A stretch of 64,000 nucleotides of DNA from positions 186,001-250,000 of the forward strand of contig NZ_AWFD01000033.1 of the NCBI RefSeq assembly GCF_000682735.1. Reading direction: 5' to 3'. Under the pieces are notes generated by a model. That model was not told where the DNA came from. It searched no databases and saw nothing but the letters and a program-made list of their open reading frames with translations. Position numbers and translations under genes: made by a program. Below are positions 52,633-61,779 of the stretch, in pieces; the stretch's first letter is position 1, and each line of letters begins with the position of its first letter. The DNA is from Hyphomonas sp. CY54-11-8. Lineage in GTDB: Bacteria; Pseudomonadota; Alphaproteobacteria; Caulobacterales; Hyphomonadaceae.

Positions 52633-53817
52633 TCAGAACACCATGAACGTGACCATTGCACCGGCTGGCTCGGCTCCGGCGCCCGGCCGTCTTCGAATGA
52701 GCGCATCAGAAACGGCCAGTGACCTCTGGCTGCTGGAGTCCTGCGAATCTGCCAGGATGAGTCCATGCTCGGCCTGTCGCGCACGCAGGAAGGTTTCACG
52801 ATCGCCACACGCCGGGAGCGGATCAGCGCAAATGCCTTGCTTGAACGTCACGGCTTTCGCCACGTCACCGCCGCCAAGCCCCTGAAGGAGTGGCGCGAGG
52901 AACAATCGCGCGGTTACGAGCGCCGAAGTCGGATTTCCCGGCAGCCCCATCACGAGCCGCTCGCCCACATGGGCCAGCCAGACAGGCTTGCCCGGCTTGA
53001 TCGCAACCTTCGGGAACACATAATCAGGAGCCGAGGCAAATACGGAACGGGAAAAATCGCGTTCTCCGACAGACGCGCCGCCGATCATGATCACAAGGTC
53101 GGCCTCCTCCAGCGCGCGCGCGGCAGCTTTTGCCATGACTTCCGGCTCGTCCGGCAAGCGTTCACGGCGGACCAAAAGACCACCCTGCTCGCTCACAAAG
53201 GCGGCAATGCCAGGCGAAACGCTCTCCGGAATCGCGCCCGCGCGGGCTTGCGCCTCTCCCGGGGCAGCGAGTTCATCGCCCGTGGCGAGGATGACAACAC
53301 GCGGTCGGCGATACACGCACAGTTCCGCCTGATCCGCTGCTGCTGCCGTCGTCAGCGCCCGCCAGTCCAGCTTCACACCCGCCGGGACAAGCACATCTCC
53401 AGCCTGGAAATCCGACCCGGCTGTCCGAATGTTCCGGCCGTCTCCGTGAGGGCGGACAAAGGTCACACTTCCAGCGTCTCGCTCGGTATTCTCCTGAATG
53501 ATGACGCGATCTGCCCCTTCAGGCACCGGAGCGCCGGTAAAAATACGGAACGCGGCGCCCTCCGGCAGAACCTGCCCGGGCGGGGCACCCGCGGCACTCT
53601 CTCCTGCAACGGGCAGACTGAACGGAAGATCCCCGAGATCGCGCTCCCGCACGGCATATCCATCCATCGCGGATACATTTGTGCGCGGCATGCCAAAGCG
53701 GGCAAAGACCGGCTCCGCCAAAACCTGCCCCGACGCCTGCCCGAAAGGCACACGCTCGGAACCCAGCGGATGTGCAGCCGCTTTGACCCCGGCCAGGGCC
53801 TCCTCAAATCCAATCAT
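52633..53817 (-). CDS. moeA: Molybdopterin molybdenumtransferase MoeA (copy 2)
   Basis: The 394-residue protein shows [16 protein letters not shown] near residue 46, [20 protein letters not shown] near 93, [14 protein letters not shown] near 240, and [25 protein letters not shown] near 272. It is diverged from copy 1 at 2634. It overlaps moaC by four bases and closes the second Moco operon. This set likely serves NarG under anaerobic conditions. Confidence 0.95.
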   Translation of the reverse strand: MIGFEEALAGVKAAAHPLGSERVPFGQASGQVLAEPVFARFGMPRTNVSAMDGYAVRERDLGDLPFSLPVAGESAAGAPPGQVLPEGAAFRIFTGAPVPEGADRVIIQENTERDAGSVTFVRPHGDGRNIRTAGSDFQAGDVLVPAGVKLDWRALTTAAAADQAELCVYRRPRVVILATGDELAAPGEAQARAGAIPESVSPGIAAFVSEQGGLLVRRERLPDEPEVMAKAAARALEEADLVIMIGGASVGERDFSRSVFASAPDYVFPKVAIKPGKPVWLAHVGERLVMGLPGNPTSALVTARLFLAPLLQGLGGGDVAKAVTFKQGICADPLPACGDRETFLRARQAEHGLILADSQDSSSQRSLAVSDALIRRRPGAGAEPAGAMVTFMVF

Positions 53818-54302
53818 GAGACTGTGCTTCCCGAAGCCCAGCCACCAGACTTTCCGCCACTCTTCTCATCCAGGCGGATCGTCTGGATGACGATCCCCTT
53901 ATCGACCGCTTTCAGCATGTCATAGAGTGTCAACGCTGCGACACTGACTGCCGTCAGTGCCTCCATCTCGACTCCAGTTTGCCCGGTCAGGCGCGCCTCA
54001 GCTGTCAGCCGGAACCCCGGCAGGTCATTGTCCATTTCAATGATGACTGCGACCTTGCTGAGCGCGAGCGGATGGCAAAGCGGGATCAGCTCATGCGTAC
54101 GCTTCGCTGCCATGATGCCCGCAAGTTCGGCGGTTGTGATCACCGCGCCCTTGGGCGTACGCCCCTCTCGAACCATTGCGAGCGTTGCCGTCTGACACTG
54201 CACGCATCCGCTCGCGACAGCACGGCGTACGCTTGCAGCCTTGTTGCCGACATCCACCATTTGCACCCGGCCTTCCGCGTCAAGGTGGGTCAGTTCGGTC
54301 AT
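53814..54302 (-). CDS. moaC: Cyclic pyranopterin monophosphate synthase MoaC
   Basis: The 162-residue protein converts 3',8-cyclo-GTP to cPMP. It has [18 protein letters not shown] at the start, [16 protein letters not shown] near residue 75, and [27 protein letters not shown] near residue 110, all core MoaC blocks. The ATG at 54302 overlaps the moaB stop by four bases. It is the only moaC in the window, so cluster 1 must depend on it or on a copy elsewhere. Confidence 0.95.
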   Translation of the reverse strand: MTELTHLDAEGRVQMVDVGNKAASVRRAVASGCVQCQTATLAMVREGRTPKGAVITTAELAGIMAAKRTHELIPLCHPLALSKVAVIIEMDNDLPGFRLTAEARLTGQTGVEMEALTAVSVAALTLYDMLKAVDKGIVIQTIRLDEKSGGKSGGWASGSTVS

Positions 54303-54844
54303 GGGCAGATCCCCCGATACCGTTCGATCTGCCCGACCAGCGAACACGGCCTGAACCGGCTGTCCAACTCCAGTGCGAACACATTGTCCCAGGCATCCCG
54401 GCAGGCACCTGTGGAGCCTGGCACACAAAAGATGAAAGTCTCCCCTGCCTGTCCGGCAAAAGCACGCGACTGCAGTGTGGATACCCCGACCGTACCAAGG
54501 CTGACCTGATGAAAAACAATCGAGAAGCCGTCCATTTCGCGCCGGAAAAGAGGCCGGATGGCTTCCGGGGTCACATCCCGGGGGGAGAAGCCGGTTCCGC
54601 CGGTCGTCAGCACCACATCGATCCCCGGATCGGCGATCCATCGCGTGACGACTGCACGGATTTCGGAGACCTCGTCTTTCACAATGGAGCGGTCAACAAG
54701 GGTGTGACCGGCCGCTTTTGCACGCTCGATCAATAGCCCGCCGGACGTGTCGGTCTCTTCGGTGCGCGAATCTGACACCGTCAGTACGGCAATGTTCAAC
54801 GGGTAAAATTCAAGGCTTTCATCAATGCCCGGCTTTTTCTTCAT
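54299..54844 (-). CDS. moaB: Molybdopterin adenylyltransferase-like protein MoaB
   Basis: The 181-residue MogA/MoaB-family protein has [21 protein letters not shown] near residue 15, [20 protein letters not shown] near 75 and [23 protein letters not shown] near 122. It adenylates molybdopterin before MoeA acts. The ATG at 54844 lies 23 bases inside moaE; the longer frame to 54898 is less likely. Confidence 0.92.
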   Translation of the reverse strand: MKKKPGIDESLEFYPLNIAVLTVSDSRTEETDTSGGLLIERAKAAGHTLVDRSIVKDEVSEIRAVVTRWIADPGIDVVLTTGGTGFSPRDVTPEAIRPLFRREMDGFSIVFHQVSLGTVGVSTLQSRAFAGQAGETFIFCVPGSTGACRDAWDNVFALELDSRFRPCSLVGQIERYRGICP

Positions 54845-55319
54845 TCCATCTCTCCCGGTCTTCGGTGTCATTTTGTGTAGGTTCGATCCAACGCTCACCG
54901 AACGGCCCCTGTTCGCGCTTCCAGAACACGGCCTCGGTTTTCAATCGGTCCATCAGATAGTCGGCACACTGGAACGCAGCCCGGCGATGATCGCTCGCCA
55001 CGCCGACTAGTACGATAATCTCGCCGGGCGCCATGGCTCCGGCCCGGTGAACCACCGAAAGCGCACATATATCGAACCGTGCCGCACCGTCCCTCGCAAT
55101 TCTTTCGAGCGAAGACACAGTCATACGCGGATGATGGTCCAGAATCAGCCGGTCCAGCGGCTCGCCCTGCTTGGTGACCGGACGCACAACACCCTCAAAG
55201 GAAACCAGTGCGCCATGTCCACCCCCGCGTTCACGCAGCTCCTGCAACCACGCGGCAGAATCTATCCTTGTGAAGGCAAGTTCGGAACGAACCATGGTTT
55301 CTGTCGGCGCGTCATTCAT
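54822..55319 (-). CDS. moaE: Molybdopterin synthase catalytic subunit MoaE
   Basis: The 165-residue protein has GALVSFEGVVRPVTKQG near residue 33, LILDHHPRMTVSSLERIA, the conserved VVHRAGAMAPGEIIVLVGVAS near 85, and ADYLMDRLKTEAVFWKRE near 118 with the active-site lysines. With MoaD it puts two sulfurs on cPMP. The ATG at 55319 overlaps the upstream membrane-protein gene by four bases and GGGGGAA precedes it. Confidence 0.94.
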   Translation of the reverse strand: MNDAPTETMVRSELAFTRIDSAAWLQELRERGGGHGALVSFEGVVRPVTKQGEPLDRLILDHHPRMTVSSLERIARDGAARFDICALSVVHRAGAMAPGEIIVLVGVASDHRRAAFQCADYLMDRLKTEAVFWKREQGPFGERWIEPTQNDTEDRERWNEEKAGH

Positions 55320-55804
55320 GCGTGGTTCCCCCAATACAATGCGCCATGGGCGCCCAGAACCGATGCCATCACAGTAACCAGGCTGAGTGCCAGCAGGACA
55401 AGATGACCGCGCCAGACCAGCTTCATCGTCTCTATGGGCCTGCGCCGCCCCTGTTCGGCAAACCAGCGATGCAGGAGAAGCGGTTCGAGTACAAACAGAA
55501 CCAGTGTAAATACGAGCCAGACCGCGACCATGGAATGCATCCACCAGAAGGCGGGATCAAGAAAACGGCTCCATGCCGCGAGGCGGTGGGTCATGTAAAA
55601 GCCGGACAGCCCGGCAAGTGTCACGGAGATCTTCGCCTGCCAGGAAAACGCGCCTTCAATCTTTTCGAACAGTAGCGCCCTCTCCTCGGGCGCCGCCAGC
55701 TTTCGTACACCCGGCAGAAGGACCAGTGTCACGAAGGATACGCCACCAATCCAGTGGACAATCGCGGTAACATGTATCGCGCGGGCGAGGGTCAGATCAT
55801 CCAT
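55316..55804 (-). CDS. Four-helix membrane protein of the Moco operon (CopD-like)
   Basis: The 162-residue protein has about four membrane segments: LARAIHVTAIVHWIGGVSFVTLVLL, ISVTLAGLSGFYMTH, FWWMHSMVAVWLVFTLVLFVLEP and LVLLALSLVTVMASVLG. Histidines in segments 1 and 3 resemble CopD/cytochrome-like membrane proteins, though family assignment is weak. It is sandwiched between moaD and moaE with tight spacing, so it is part of the operon. Its role in cofactor synthesis, if any, is unknown. Confidence 0.75.
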   Translation of the reverse strand: MDDLTLARAIHVTAIVHWIGGVSFVTLVLLPGVRKLAAPEERALLFEKIEGAFSWQAKISVTLAGLSGFYMTHRLAAWSRFLDPAFWWMHSMVAVWLVFTLVLFVLEPLLLHRWFAEQGRRRPIETMKLVWRGHLVLLALSLVTVMASVLGAHGALYWGNHA

Positions 55805-55812
55805 GAGGTGTC

Positions 55813-56052
55813 TCAGCCGCCCGAAACGGGGCTCATGAACTCAACCGTATCAGCCGGATACACCATATGTGTATCAAGAACGATTTCGTCATTTACGGCA
55901 GCGCGCACGGTTCGCTCAAGGATCGCTTCGGATTCATAGCGCGCTGCAAGGAGACGACGCAGCGTCGTAACGCTTACGCCCTTCTCTGGAACAGAGATTT
56001 CTGCCGGGCCACCAAATGGTCTTTCAATCTGTCCGTAAAATGCAATTTTCAT
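55813..56052 (-). CDS. moaD: Molybdopterin synthase sulfur carrier MoaD
   Basis: The 79-residue ubiquitin-like protein starts MKIAFYGQIER and ends VEFMSPVSGG; the terminal GG is the site that becomes the thiocarboxylate. GGAGGAAG lies before the ATG. It is the first gene of the moaD-CopD-like-moaE-moaB-moaC-moeA operon, 108 bp after ubiV. Confidence 0.93.
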   Translation of the reverse strand: MKIAFYGQIERPFGGPAEISVPEKGVSVTTLRRLLAARYESEAILERTVRAAVNDEIVLDTHMVYPADTVEFMSPVSGG

Positions 56053-56160
56053 GACTTCCTCCGATACATGGTTCAGGCGGGCGAACGGGCATTGGCGCGG
56101 TGTGACTGCAAATCGCCCTGAACGAATCCCTGCAGAATGGTTTGGTGAAGATCCTCCAAG

Positions 56161-57066
56161 TCAGCGAACCTCGGCGACGAACTCATGACCGGCCGTTCCA
56201 TGATAGAATCCATTACTGAAAGGCGCCGCGCCGCAAAGGTCCCGCAATGACGCGCCTGCCTCTTGCCCTGGCATTGCGCCATCGAGGACAGCCCGGAACA
56301 CCTGCGCCACCGCCACCATATCGGTCGCTTGCGGCATGAGCCGGAGATGCGACACGCCATCTGCCACGAGCCGCCCGGTTTCGGCCAGCAGGCAGACATA
56401 GCTCTCTGACTGGGTCTGAATGCCATTCACCCTCAGGACTGGTTTTCCGTCCACTGTACTCAATGGCATGCCTTCCGCATCAAGCTCGCAAACAAACTGG
56501 CAATTGTCCTTGGTGCGACCATGCGCACGCGCGTGATAGCACCGTGCCGACACCGCAAGCGAGGCGCGGCCGAACACTTGAACTTCAACACCAAGTCCCA
56601 GTTCACGAGCCGCCTGCGCTGCAACGCGGATGGACTGGGCAGGCATTTCAGTGGGCAGACAGACATGTCTCGCCCCCCTCCCGGCCATCCAGGTGATCGC
56701 CGCCTCATTGTAAGCGTTCATGAACGGCCCGATACGGTGTGGACGCTTGTCCCGTGCGAGCAAGCCTGCCGCATTGTTGATTTCAATTTCGTGACTTTCC
56801 AGCGCCACCAATTCCTCAGTCGCCTTGCGCTCACGCTTCAACATGACCTCTGCGAGCGAAGAGAGTATGACCTTCTTGCCGCCTCGCTCCAGGCGTTCGA
56901 TCGTATCCGGCAGGTCAGGCTCGTGAAAAGGCGCGCGCTTGGAACAGACCACCTCTCCAAGATAGACCTCATCCAGCGGCGCCTCATCGGCAATGCGTGC
57001 ATAGAAATCACGGCGCGTTTCGGCAGACCAGTGATAAGCGATCGGGCCGAGTGTCAGTTTCGCCAT
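56161..57066 (-). CDS. ubiV: Oxygen-independent ubiquinone biosynthesis protein UbiV (U32 family)
   Basis: The 301-residue U32-family protein has EVYLGEVVCSKRAPF near residue 33 and a cysteine group SARCYHARAHGRTKDNCQFVC near 178, which together supply four cysteines for a [4Fe-4S] cluster. UbiU-UbiV hydroxylate the quinone ring without O2. A start at 57081 overlapping ubiU is also possible; MAKLTLGPIAYHW at 57066 matches family N-termini better. It follows ubiU by five bases. Confidence 0.92.
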   Translation of the reverse strand: MAKLTLGPIAYHWSAETRRDFYARIADEAPLDEVYLGEVVCSKRAPFHEPDLPDTIERLERGGKKVILSSLAEVMLKRERKATEELVALESHEIEINNAAGLLARDKRPHRIGPFMNAYNEAAITWMAGRGARHVCLPTEMPAQSIRVAAQAARELGLGVEVQVFGRASLAVSARCYHARAHGRTKDNCQFVCELDAEGMPLSTVDGKPVLRVNGIQTQSESYVCLLAETGRLVADGVSHLRLMPQATDMVAVAQVFRAVLDGAMPGQEAGASLRDLCGAAPFSNGFYHGTAGHEFVAEVR

Positions 57067-57071
57067 GCTGC

Positions 57072-58070
57072 TCACCGCCATTTCTTTGTTGCGAATGCGC
57101 CCTGGGTCTGTTTTTGACCTTCCGTCAAAGCCACGAGGTCGGTGATGTTCGCAGGCCGTCCCGCACGGATATCATCCACCGCAGCGCGGAAGGCAGATAC
57201 GACACTACGCACATAACTCTTCGATCTCTGCCGGCCTTCTATCTTGAATGCATGCACGCCTGCATCGATCAATTCGGGCAGGAGCCGCGCAAGATTGAGG
57301 CTGACCGGTTCCTCGAAGGCATAATAGGCATCGGAGCGGTGTGGTACCGTATACCGACCTTTGCAGATTGTCGGGTACCCGGCCTTTTCACCGCAGCCGA
57401 AACAATCAATCGCAAATCCTGCTAGCCTGGATGACATCGTCCCATCGTCGTGGCGAACAAATTCCACATCGGAGGCCGGCGAGCAGACCCCATCCATATT
57501 TGTCGATTGTCCGGTCAGATAATTGGTGAGGCTGCACCTTCCCTCAACCATCAGGCCGTGATTTCCGAAGATGAATGTCTCGATCTCGCAGGGGATCTCT
57601 TTGCGAATGGACCGGATCTCGGGAATTGTCAGAATACGGGGAAGCACGACCCGCTTCACTCCGAAATTCTCACAATAATAGCGGATCGCCTCCGGGCTCG
57701 AAGCGGCTGCCTGCACGGAAAGATGTATTCTTATATCTGGATATGTACGTGCAATATAATCAGCCACCCCCATGTCGGCGACAATGAAAGCATCAACCCC
57801 CAACCGTGCGCCGGTATCGGCCGCAGCTCTCCACAGATCCACCTTTCCTGCCGGCGGATATGTGTTGAGTGCCAGAAGTACTTTCGAAGCTTTTGAGTGG
57901 GCATGAGCCACCGCGCCGGCCAGTTCGTCAGGCGTGAAGTTCAGGCCTGGAAAGTTTCGCGCGTTCGTGGCGTTCTGGAAGCCGCAGTAGACTGCGTCTG
58001 CGCCTGCATCCACGGCGGTGCGCAATGCTGCAGGTGTCCCTGCAGGACAGATCAGTTCACCGGGACTCAT
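57072..58070 (-). CDS. ubiU: Oxygen-independent ubiquinone biosynthesis protein UbiU (U32 family)
   Basis: The 332-residue protein begins ELICPAGTPAALRTAVDAGADAVYCG, contains FIFGNHGLMVEGRCSLTNYLTG near residue 167, and has the cysteine pattern GVCSPAS, CFGCGEKAGYPTICKGRY for its [4Fe-4S] cluster. The AlphaGenes order ubiT-ubiU-ubiV is conserved in denitrifiers. It overlaps ubiT by four bases and partners UbiV. Confidence 0.93.
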   Translation of the reverse strand: MSPGELICPAGTPAALRTAVDAGADAVYCGFQNATNARNFPGLNFTPDELAGAVAHAHSKASKVLLALNTYPPAGKVDLWRAAADTGARLGVDAFIVADMGVADYIARTYPDIRIHLSVQAAASSPEAIRYYCENFGVKRVVLPRILTIPEIRSIRKEIPCEIETFIFGNHGLMVEGRCSLTNYLTGQSTNMDGVCSPASDVEFVRHDDGTMSSRLAGFAIDCFGCGEKAGYPTICKGRYTVPHRSDAYYAFEEPVSLNLARLLPELIDAGVHAFKIEGRQRSKSYVRSVVSAFRAAVDDIRAGRPANITDLVALTEGQKQTQGAFATKKWR

Positions 58071-58597
58071 GCCTGCTGAAATCCTTCTGCTTCGCTTTTG
58101 TAAGCCCGCCTCAGCCGAGCCAGGATCGCCCGGCCCGGCGCGCCCAGAATTCCAGCTGCTTCTTCTGCGATCGACCCTTCAACATCATCGAGTGCATTTC
58201 GGAGCCGCACCACGGCTTCGGTGTCACCGGAGACTTCCAGATCGCGAGAGAAGAACGCGGCGTCACCATCCCGCTGGGAGTCCACGAGTTCAAGCAGCAG
58301 CATGAAGCGGCCCCGGATCATGGCTTGAGCATGGGGGGTGCTGTCACGCGGAACGGCCCTGAAAGCGGGAGCCTCTGGATCGGGACACAAATGGAGCGCG
58401 AACGGCAATTCGACCGGGTCGATCAGGAAAGCGCTTTTTTTGTATATCCCAAGCCGCGCGAAGACAGACGGGTGTCTGTCGCCGATCCGCCGGACAACAC
58501 GCGAAAGAAGCGGTTGGACGAGCACGCACGATAAACGCGAACCCGCGCCGCGGACGATTTTCGCCCCCTTTGGATCAAGACCGGCTCTCCAGTGCAT
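58067..58597 (-). CDS. ubiT: SCP2-domain ubiquinone biosynthesis accessory protein UbiT
   Basis: The 176-residue protein has a basic N-terminus and a sterol-carrier SCP2-like lipid-binding domain (LPFALHLCPDPEAPAFRAV, GRFMLLLELVDSQRDGDAAFFSRDLEVSGD). UbiT is needed for anaerobic ubiquinone synthesis, presumably as a lipid carrier. A GTG at 58612 is an alternative start; the ATG at 58597 has GAAAGAG upstream. It leads the ubiTUV genes; no perfect FNR box was found upstream. Confidence 0.88.
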   Translation of the reverse strand: MHWRAGLDPKGAKIVRGAGSRLSCVLVQPLLSRVVRRIGDRHPSVFARLGIYKKSAFLIDPVELPFALHLCPDPEAPAFRAVPRDSTPHAQAMIRGRFMLLLELVDSQRDGDAAFFSRDLEVSGDTEAVVRLRNALDDVEGSIAEEAAGILGAPGRAILARLRRAYKSEAEGFQQA

Positions 58598-58796
58598 GGT
58601 CGACTCTTTCACTCTATTCCCGCTGGATCTCCACCTTCAGAAATAGTGTTTAGGACTCAAGGGCCTTGGAACGCATGACATTGATCAGGCCAGGTGCAGG
58701 TATTTTCAGACTGAGTGGGCAATTTATTTCGCATGAAGCGACTGAAGGCACATCCAGCATTCAGCTCTTGCCTGAATAATCGAAGCGCCCGGTGGT

Positions 58797-59060
58797 ATGC
58801 CCCTGCTCCTGATCACCGCCTTCCTGATCACGGCCCGTCTTTACGCAAGTGCCGGTTTTGGCGGTGGCTCCCGGCCCAACGCATTGCTGGTCCTTGCGGC
58901 GCATTTGGCCTGCGCTCGGGCCGGGTCGGTATTGGCGGCATTATCTTCCCAGCTCCGGCTTCCTGTTTCATGCGTTGGGGGCACCGCGCCAGTTTGCGGC
59001 GGCAAGTCATCCGGTCTCTGTCGGTTCATGCACTGCCCGATCACCATTCCGGCAATGATC
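58797..59060 (+). pseudogene. Decayed TauE/SafE-family sulfite exporter-like gene
   Basis: Pieces of a TauE/SafE protein appear in three frames of one short stretch. The frame at 58797 reads LLLITAFLITARLYASAGFGGGS and NALLVLAA, the N-terminal half motif. A second frame near 58930 reads GRVGIGGIIFPAPASCFMRWG, the C-terminal half motif. A third frame near 58980 reads ALGAPRQFAAASHPVSV, which should follow it directly. The middle of the protein is missing and frameshifts are present, so it is a relic. The rest of 58613-59284 shows no gene I can support. Confidence 0.55.
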
Positions 59061-59284
59061 ACATTCGAAAGAGCATCCGACTTCCCGGACCGACCAGACT
59101 GGATCAGCGCAGGCGAAACGGATCCCCAGCCAATCCTTGGAAATGACATCCTGTGGGATATGGAGGGCTGCTGTAGCTGCGCAATTGTCCATCCTCCCGC
59201 CACCTTGTTGCATCCGGATACTTGTCTCCCATACCAGACTTGCAGCGGCTCAGGTTTCGGAAGAGAGACCTCCCCCTCCCGTGC

Positions 59285-59953
59285 TCATACCGGCACATTG
59301 AGGCCTGAAACGACATCATGACCTACACCACGGCCCGATGCCTTCGATGAATATGCGCGGCGCAGAAACTCTATCGCACCGCCAAATGAACTCGGGAAAG
59401 TGCCCGGTCCTCCACCAGACTGACATTCGAGGGCAATCCCGCACAGAAGCGCGCGGATCGTTGCTGCAGCACTCCCGATATCGGTTTCGGAGCGAAGGGA
59501 ACCATCTTCGCTCGCCTGGTTCAATAATGCAGTAATTTCGTCCAGAAAAACCTGTCTCGCCGCCACCACTGCCGTCTCGAGATCCGGCATGGACGGAAGT
59601 GGTCCGGACGCGATCCGGAAGAAAGCCCTCATCTTTTCCTGATGCGTGAGCGCATCGAGATGCAGGCGGCAATGCGCAACCAGCCGGTCGACCCCGTCGC
59701 CTACGCGCGTATGCACCGACCGGGCAAACCGGGCCCGCTCGGCGGACACATGCCTGACGGCCGCCACAAGTAGTCCCTCCTTCGAGCCAAACCGCTGATA
59801 GGTTTGCCCCCGGCTATACCCAGCACGTCTTCCGACGTCCTCACATGTCAGCGCCGTAAGTCCATTTTCCGAAATGATCCGGCAGGCCGCCGTCAGAAGC
59901 TTGCGATCTGCCGTTGCGCGCCGCTCCGCCTGGGATTTTCTGACCACATACAT
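59285..59953 (-). CDS. TetR/AcrR-family regulator
   Basis: The 222-residue protein has an N-terminal HTH, LLTAACRIISENGLTALTCEDVGRRAGYSRGQTYQRFGSKEGLLVAAV (quoted in parts of this region), the TetR pattern, followed by a helical ligand domain. The ATG at 59953 has GAGAGG before it; the longer frame to 60091 is unlikely. It is divergent from the di-iron gene at 60296, with a palindromic operator candidate between them, so it most likely represses that gene. The ligand is unknown. Confidence 0.88.
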   Translation of the reverse strand: MYVVRKSQAERRATADRKLLTAACRIISENGLTALTCEDVGRRAGYSRGQTYQRFGSKEGLLVAAVRHVSAERARFARSVHTRVGDGVDRLVAHCRLHLDALTHQEKMRAFFRIASGPLPSMPDLETAVVAARQVFLDEITALLNQASEDGSLRSETDIGSAAATIRALLCGIALECQSGGGPGTFPSSFGGAIEFLRRAYSSKASGRGVGHDVVSGLNVPV

Positions 59954-60176
59954 ACCGGTCCTCTCCGAGACATCATTCCTTGTGCACAGGATGGCACCCC
60001 ACCCGGAACACGCCTGGCGAAAACCACAAGTCGCCGCCAAACCGGAACAAGCCGGCAATATGAAACTCCGGCAATGGATACCGATGAGCAATCGCGCACT
60101 TGTCGCTCGCGACTCGATCCCTGTTCCTTGTACAGATTTTAAAGCTACTTCTATCTTCCCGGTTTCGCACTATGCA

Positions 60177-60198
60177 AAAATGACGCATCCGTCATTTT
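60177..60198. promoter_or_regulatory. Palindromic operator candidate for the TetR regulator
   Basis: AAAATGACG (60177-60185) and CGTCATTTT (60190-60198) form a perfect 9-4-9 inverted repeat around CATC. It lies between the divergent TetR and di-iron genes, 98 bases before the latter. Its size suits a TetR-family dimer. Confidence 0.72.
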
Positions 60199-60295
60199 CC
60201 GTATATGGCGCCTACCCGCCAGATGGTACGCATGTCTGGACCAAGACCTGCGTGCACAGACTTGCAGGCTGGTGCTGCATAGGGAGGAAAACCAA

Positions 60296-61411
60296 ATGAA
60301 AGTACGTCTCGTTGATGGCCCGCCAACACAGTCTCGCACGTTCGAGGATCCAGGAGAACTCGCGGACAAGCTGACCCCCGCAGATGTCGAAATCGTCCGG
60401 GAAATCTTCAACACGCCGCTGACGGGTTCCTACAATTGGGATTATGAAAGCGCGAACGTCAAAATCCGGCGGCTCTATGAGCTCGGCAAACGGTTCAACT
60501 GGAATGCTGAACTGGACGTCGACTGGGATGTGTATTTCGACAAGTCGGAAGGTCCCTCGCAAGCAGGCCTGAACCCATTCCACGATCACCCGATCTATCT
60601 CGCCATGAGCGAGGAGAAGCGCAACGAATATGCCTGGCGCTCGCTGGCACAGGTGCTGTCGCAGTTCCTGCATGGCGAACAGGGTGCAATGATGGTCGCT
60701 TCGCAGCTCGTCTCCTGCGCGCCGACCTACGACGCCAAGCTCTATGCCGCCTCGCAGACCTTCGATGAGGCGCGCCATGTGGAAGTGTTCAACAAATACC
60801 TGCGTACGCGCTGCAATGTCGAATACCCGGTAAATCCCAGCCTCAAATTGCTGCTGGACAAGATCCTGACCGACCCGCGCTGGGATCTGAAATTCATCGG
60901 CATGCAGGTTTTGATCGAGGGGCTGGCACTCGCCGCCTTCCAGACGATGTCGCAGACAACGCGCGACCCGCTGCTGCGCCAGATCCTGCATCTGGTCATG
61001 CGCGACGAGGGCCGGCATGTCGCCTTCGGGGTCAATTACCTGGAAGACTGGATCAAGGCGCTGAGCGAAGAGGAAATCGAGGAACGCGCCCAGTTCGCCT
61101 ATGAGGCCTGCGCCATCATGCGCGAACGCCTGTTCTCAACCGTGGTGGAAGAGGAATTCGGTTTCGACCGCGAGGAAGCCCGCCGCCTATCCATCGATTC
61201 TTCCGGAGGGCAAGCCTTCAGGAACTTCCTCTTTGAACGGATGATCCCGAACCTGAAACGCGTTGGCCTGCTGACCGAAAGCGTGAAGCCGAAATTCGAG
61301 GCGCTCGGCGTGTTGCAGTATGAGAATGCAGCAACCGATGCGGAGATAGACTGGGCAGCCCTGGAGCGGCCCCTTGAGACAGGACAGATCGATCTTGCTG
61401 CAGCGGAATAG
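60296..61411 (+). CDS. Ferritin-like di-iron protein (oxygenase/oxidase-like)
   Basis: The 371-residue helical protein shows the paired di-iron ligands of the ferritin/R2 superfamily: FLHGEQGAMMVASQL near 115, TFDEARHVEVFNKYL near 150, QVLIEGLALAAFQTM near 202, and VMRDEGRHVAFGVNYLED near 233 (Glu, Glu-x-x-His twice). The substrate is unknown. The start at 60296 has GGGAGG upstream; an earlier ATG at 60272 is rejected. It is controlled by the divergent TetR gene by inference. Confidence 0.85.
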   Translation: MKVRLVDGPPTQSRTFEDPGELADKLTPADVEIVREIFNTPLTGSYNWDYESANVKIRRLYELGKRFNWNAELDVDWDVYFDKSEGPSQAGLNPFHDHPIYLAMSEEKRNEYAWRSLAQVLSQFLHGEQGAMMVASQLVSCAPTYDAKLYAASQTFDEARHVEVFNKYLRTRCNVEYPVNPSLKLLLDKILTDPRWDLKFIGMQVLIEGLALAAFQTMSQTTRDPLLRQILHLVMRDEGRHVAFGVNYLEDWIKALSEEEIEERAQFAYEACAIMRERLFSTVVEEEFGFDREEARRLSIDSSGGQAFRNFLFERMIPNLKRVGLLTESVKPKFEALGVLQYENAATDAEIDWAALERPLETGQIDLAAAE

Positions 61412-61779
61412 CCGCATCTGTCCTTCAGGAGCGCCGGTCTGCTTCCCCCCAAGAGAGGACCGGTGCTCCTCCCCATCCTGCAGGAAGCGAGCAATCGCGT
61501 TGAAAAGGGAAATTCCGAATTTTAATGAGAGAATTGCTCCGTCACGACGCAGCAGGAACTCATTCAAGTGTTGGATAAGCTTCAGGGAGACGGCCCGGCG
61601 CCTGTCGCCTGAGCGGTTTCCGCCCGCCCCATGCACGGTCTTGAAATGATGGACACTCACACACCGGCAACCACATCAGACGAGACGAGGTCACAATTTT
61701 CCGGCTTCACTTCAATATTCTGACGCTCGCATGGACAGTGTCGAGGAACCGCAACTGACCACCTTCGAGGGTATGCCGA
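61412..61779. other. Gene-free stretch with a 13-bp hairpin after the di-iron gene
   Basis: AGGAGCGCCGGTC (61427-61439) pairs with GACCGGTGCTCCT (61458-61470), a 13-bp stem with one G-T wobble and an 18-base loop. It begins 15 bases after the stop of the di-iron gene, so it may end transcription, though no T run follows. I see no gene in the remaining sequence before the fecR-like stop; a receptor gene expected beside a FecIR pair is absent. Confidence 0.5.

Noticed and set aside
58613-58796. FNR box upstream of ubiT
   Set aside because: Near sequences such as TTGATCAGG and CTTGAGTCC do not fit TTGA-N6-TCAA.
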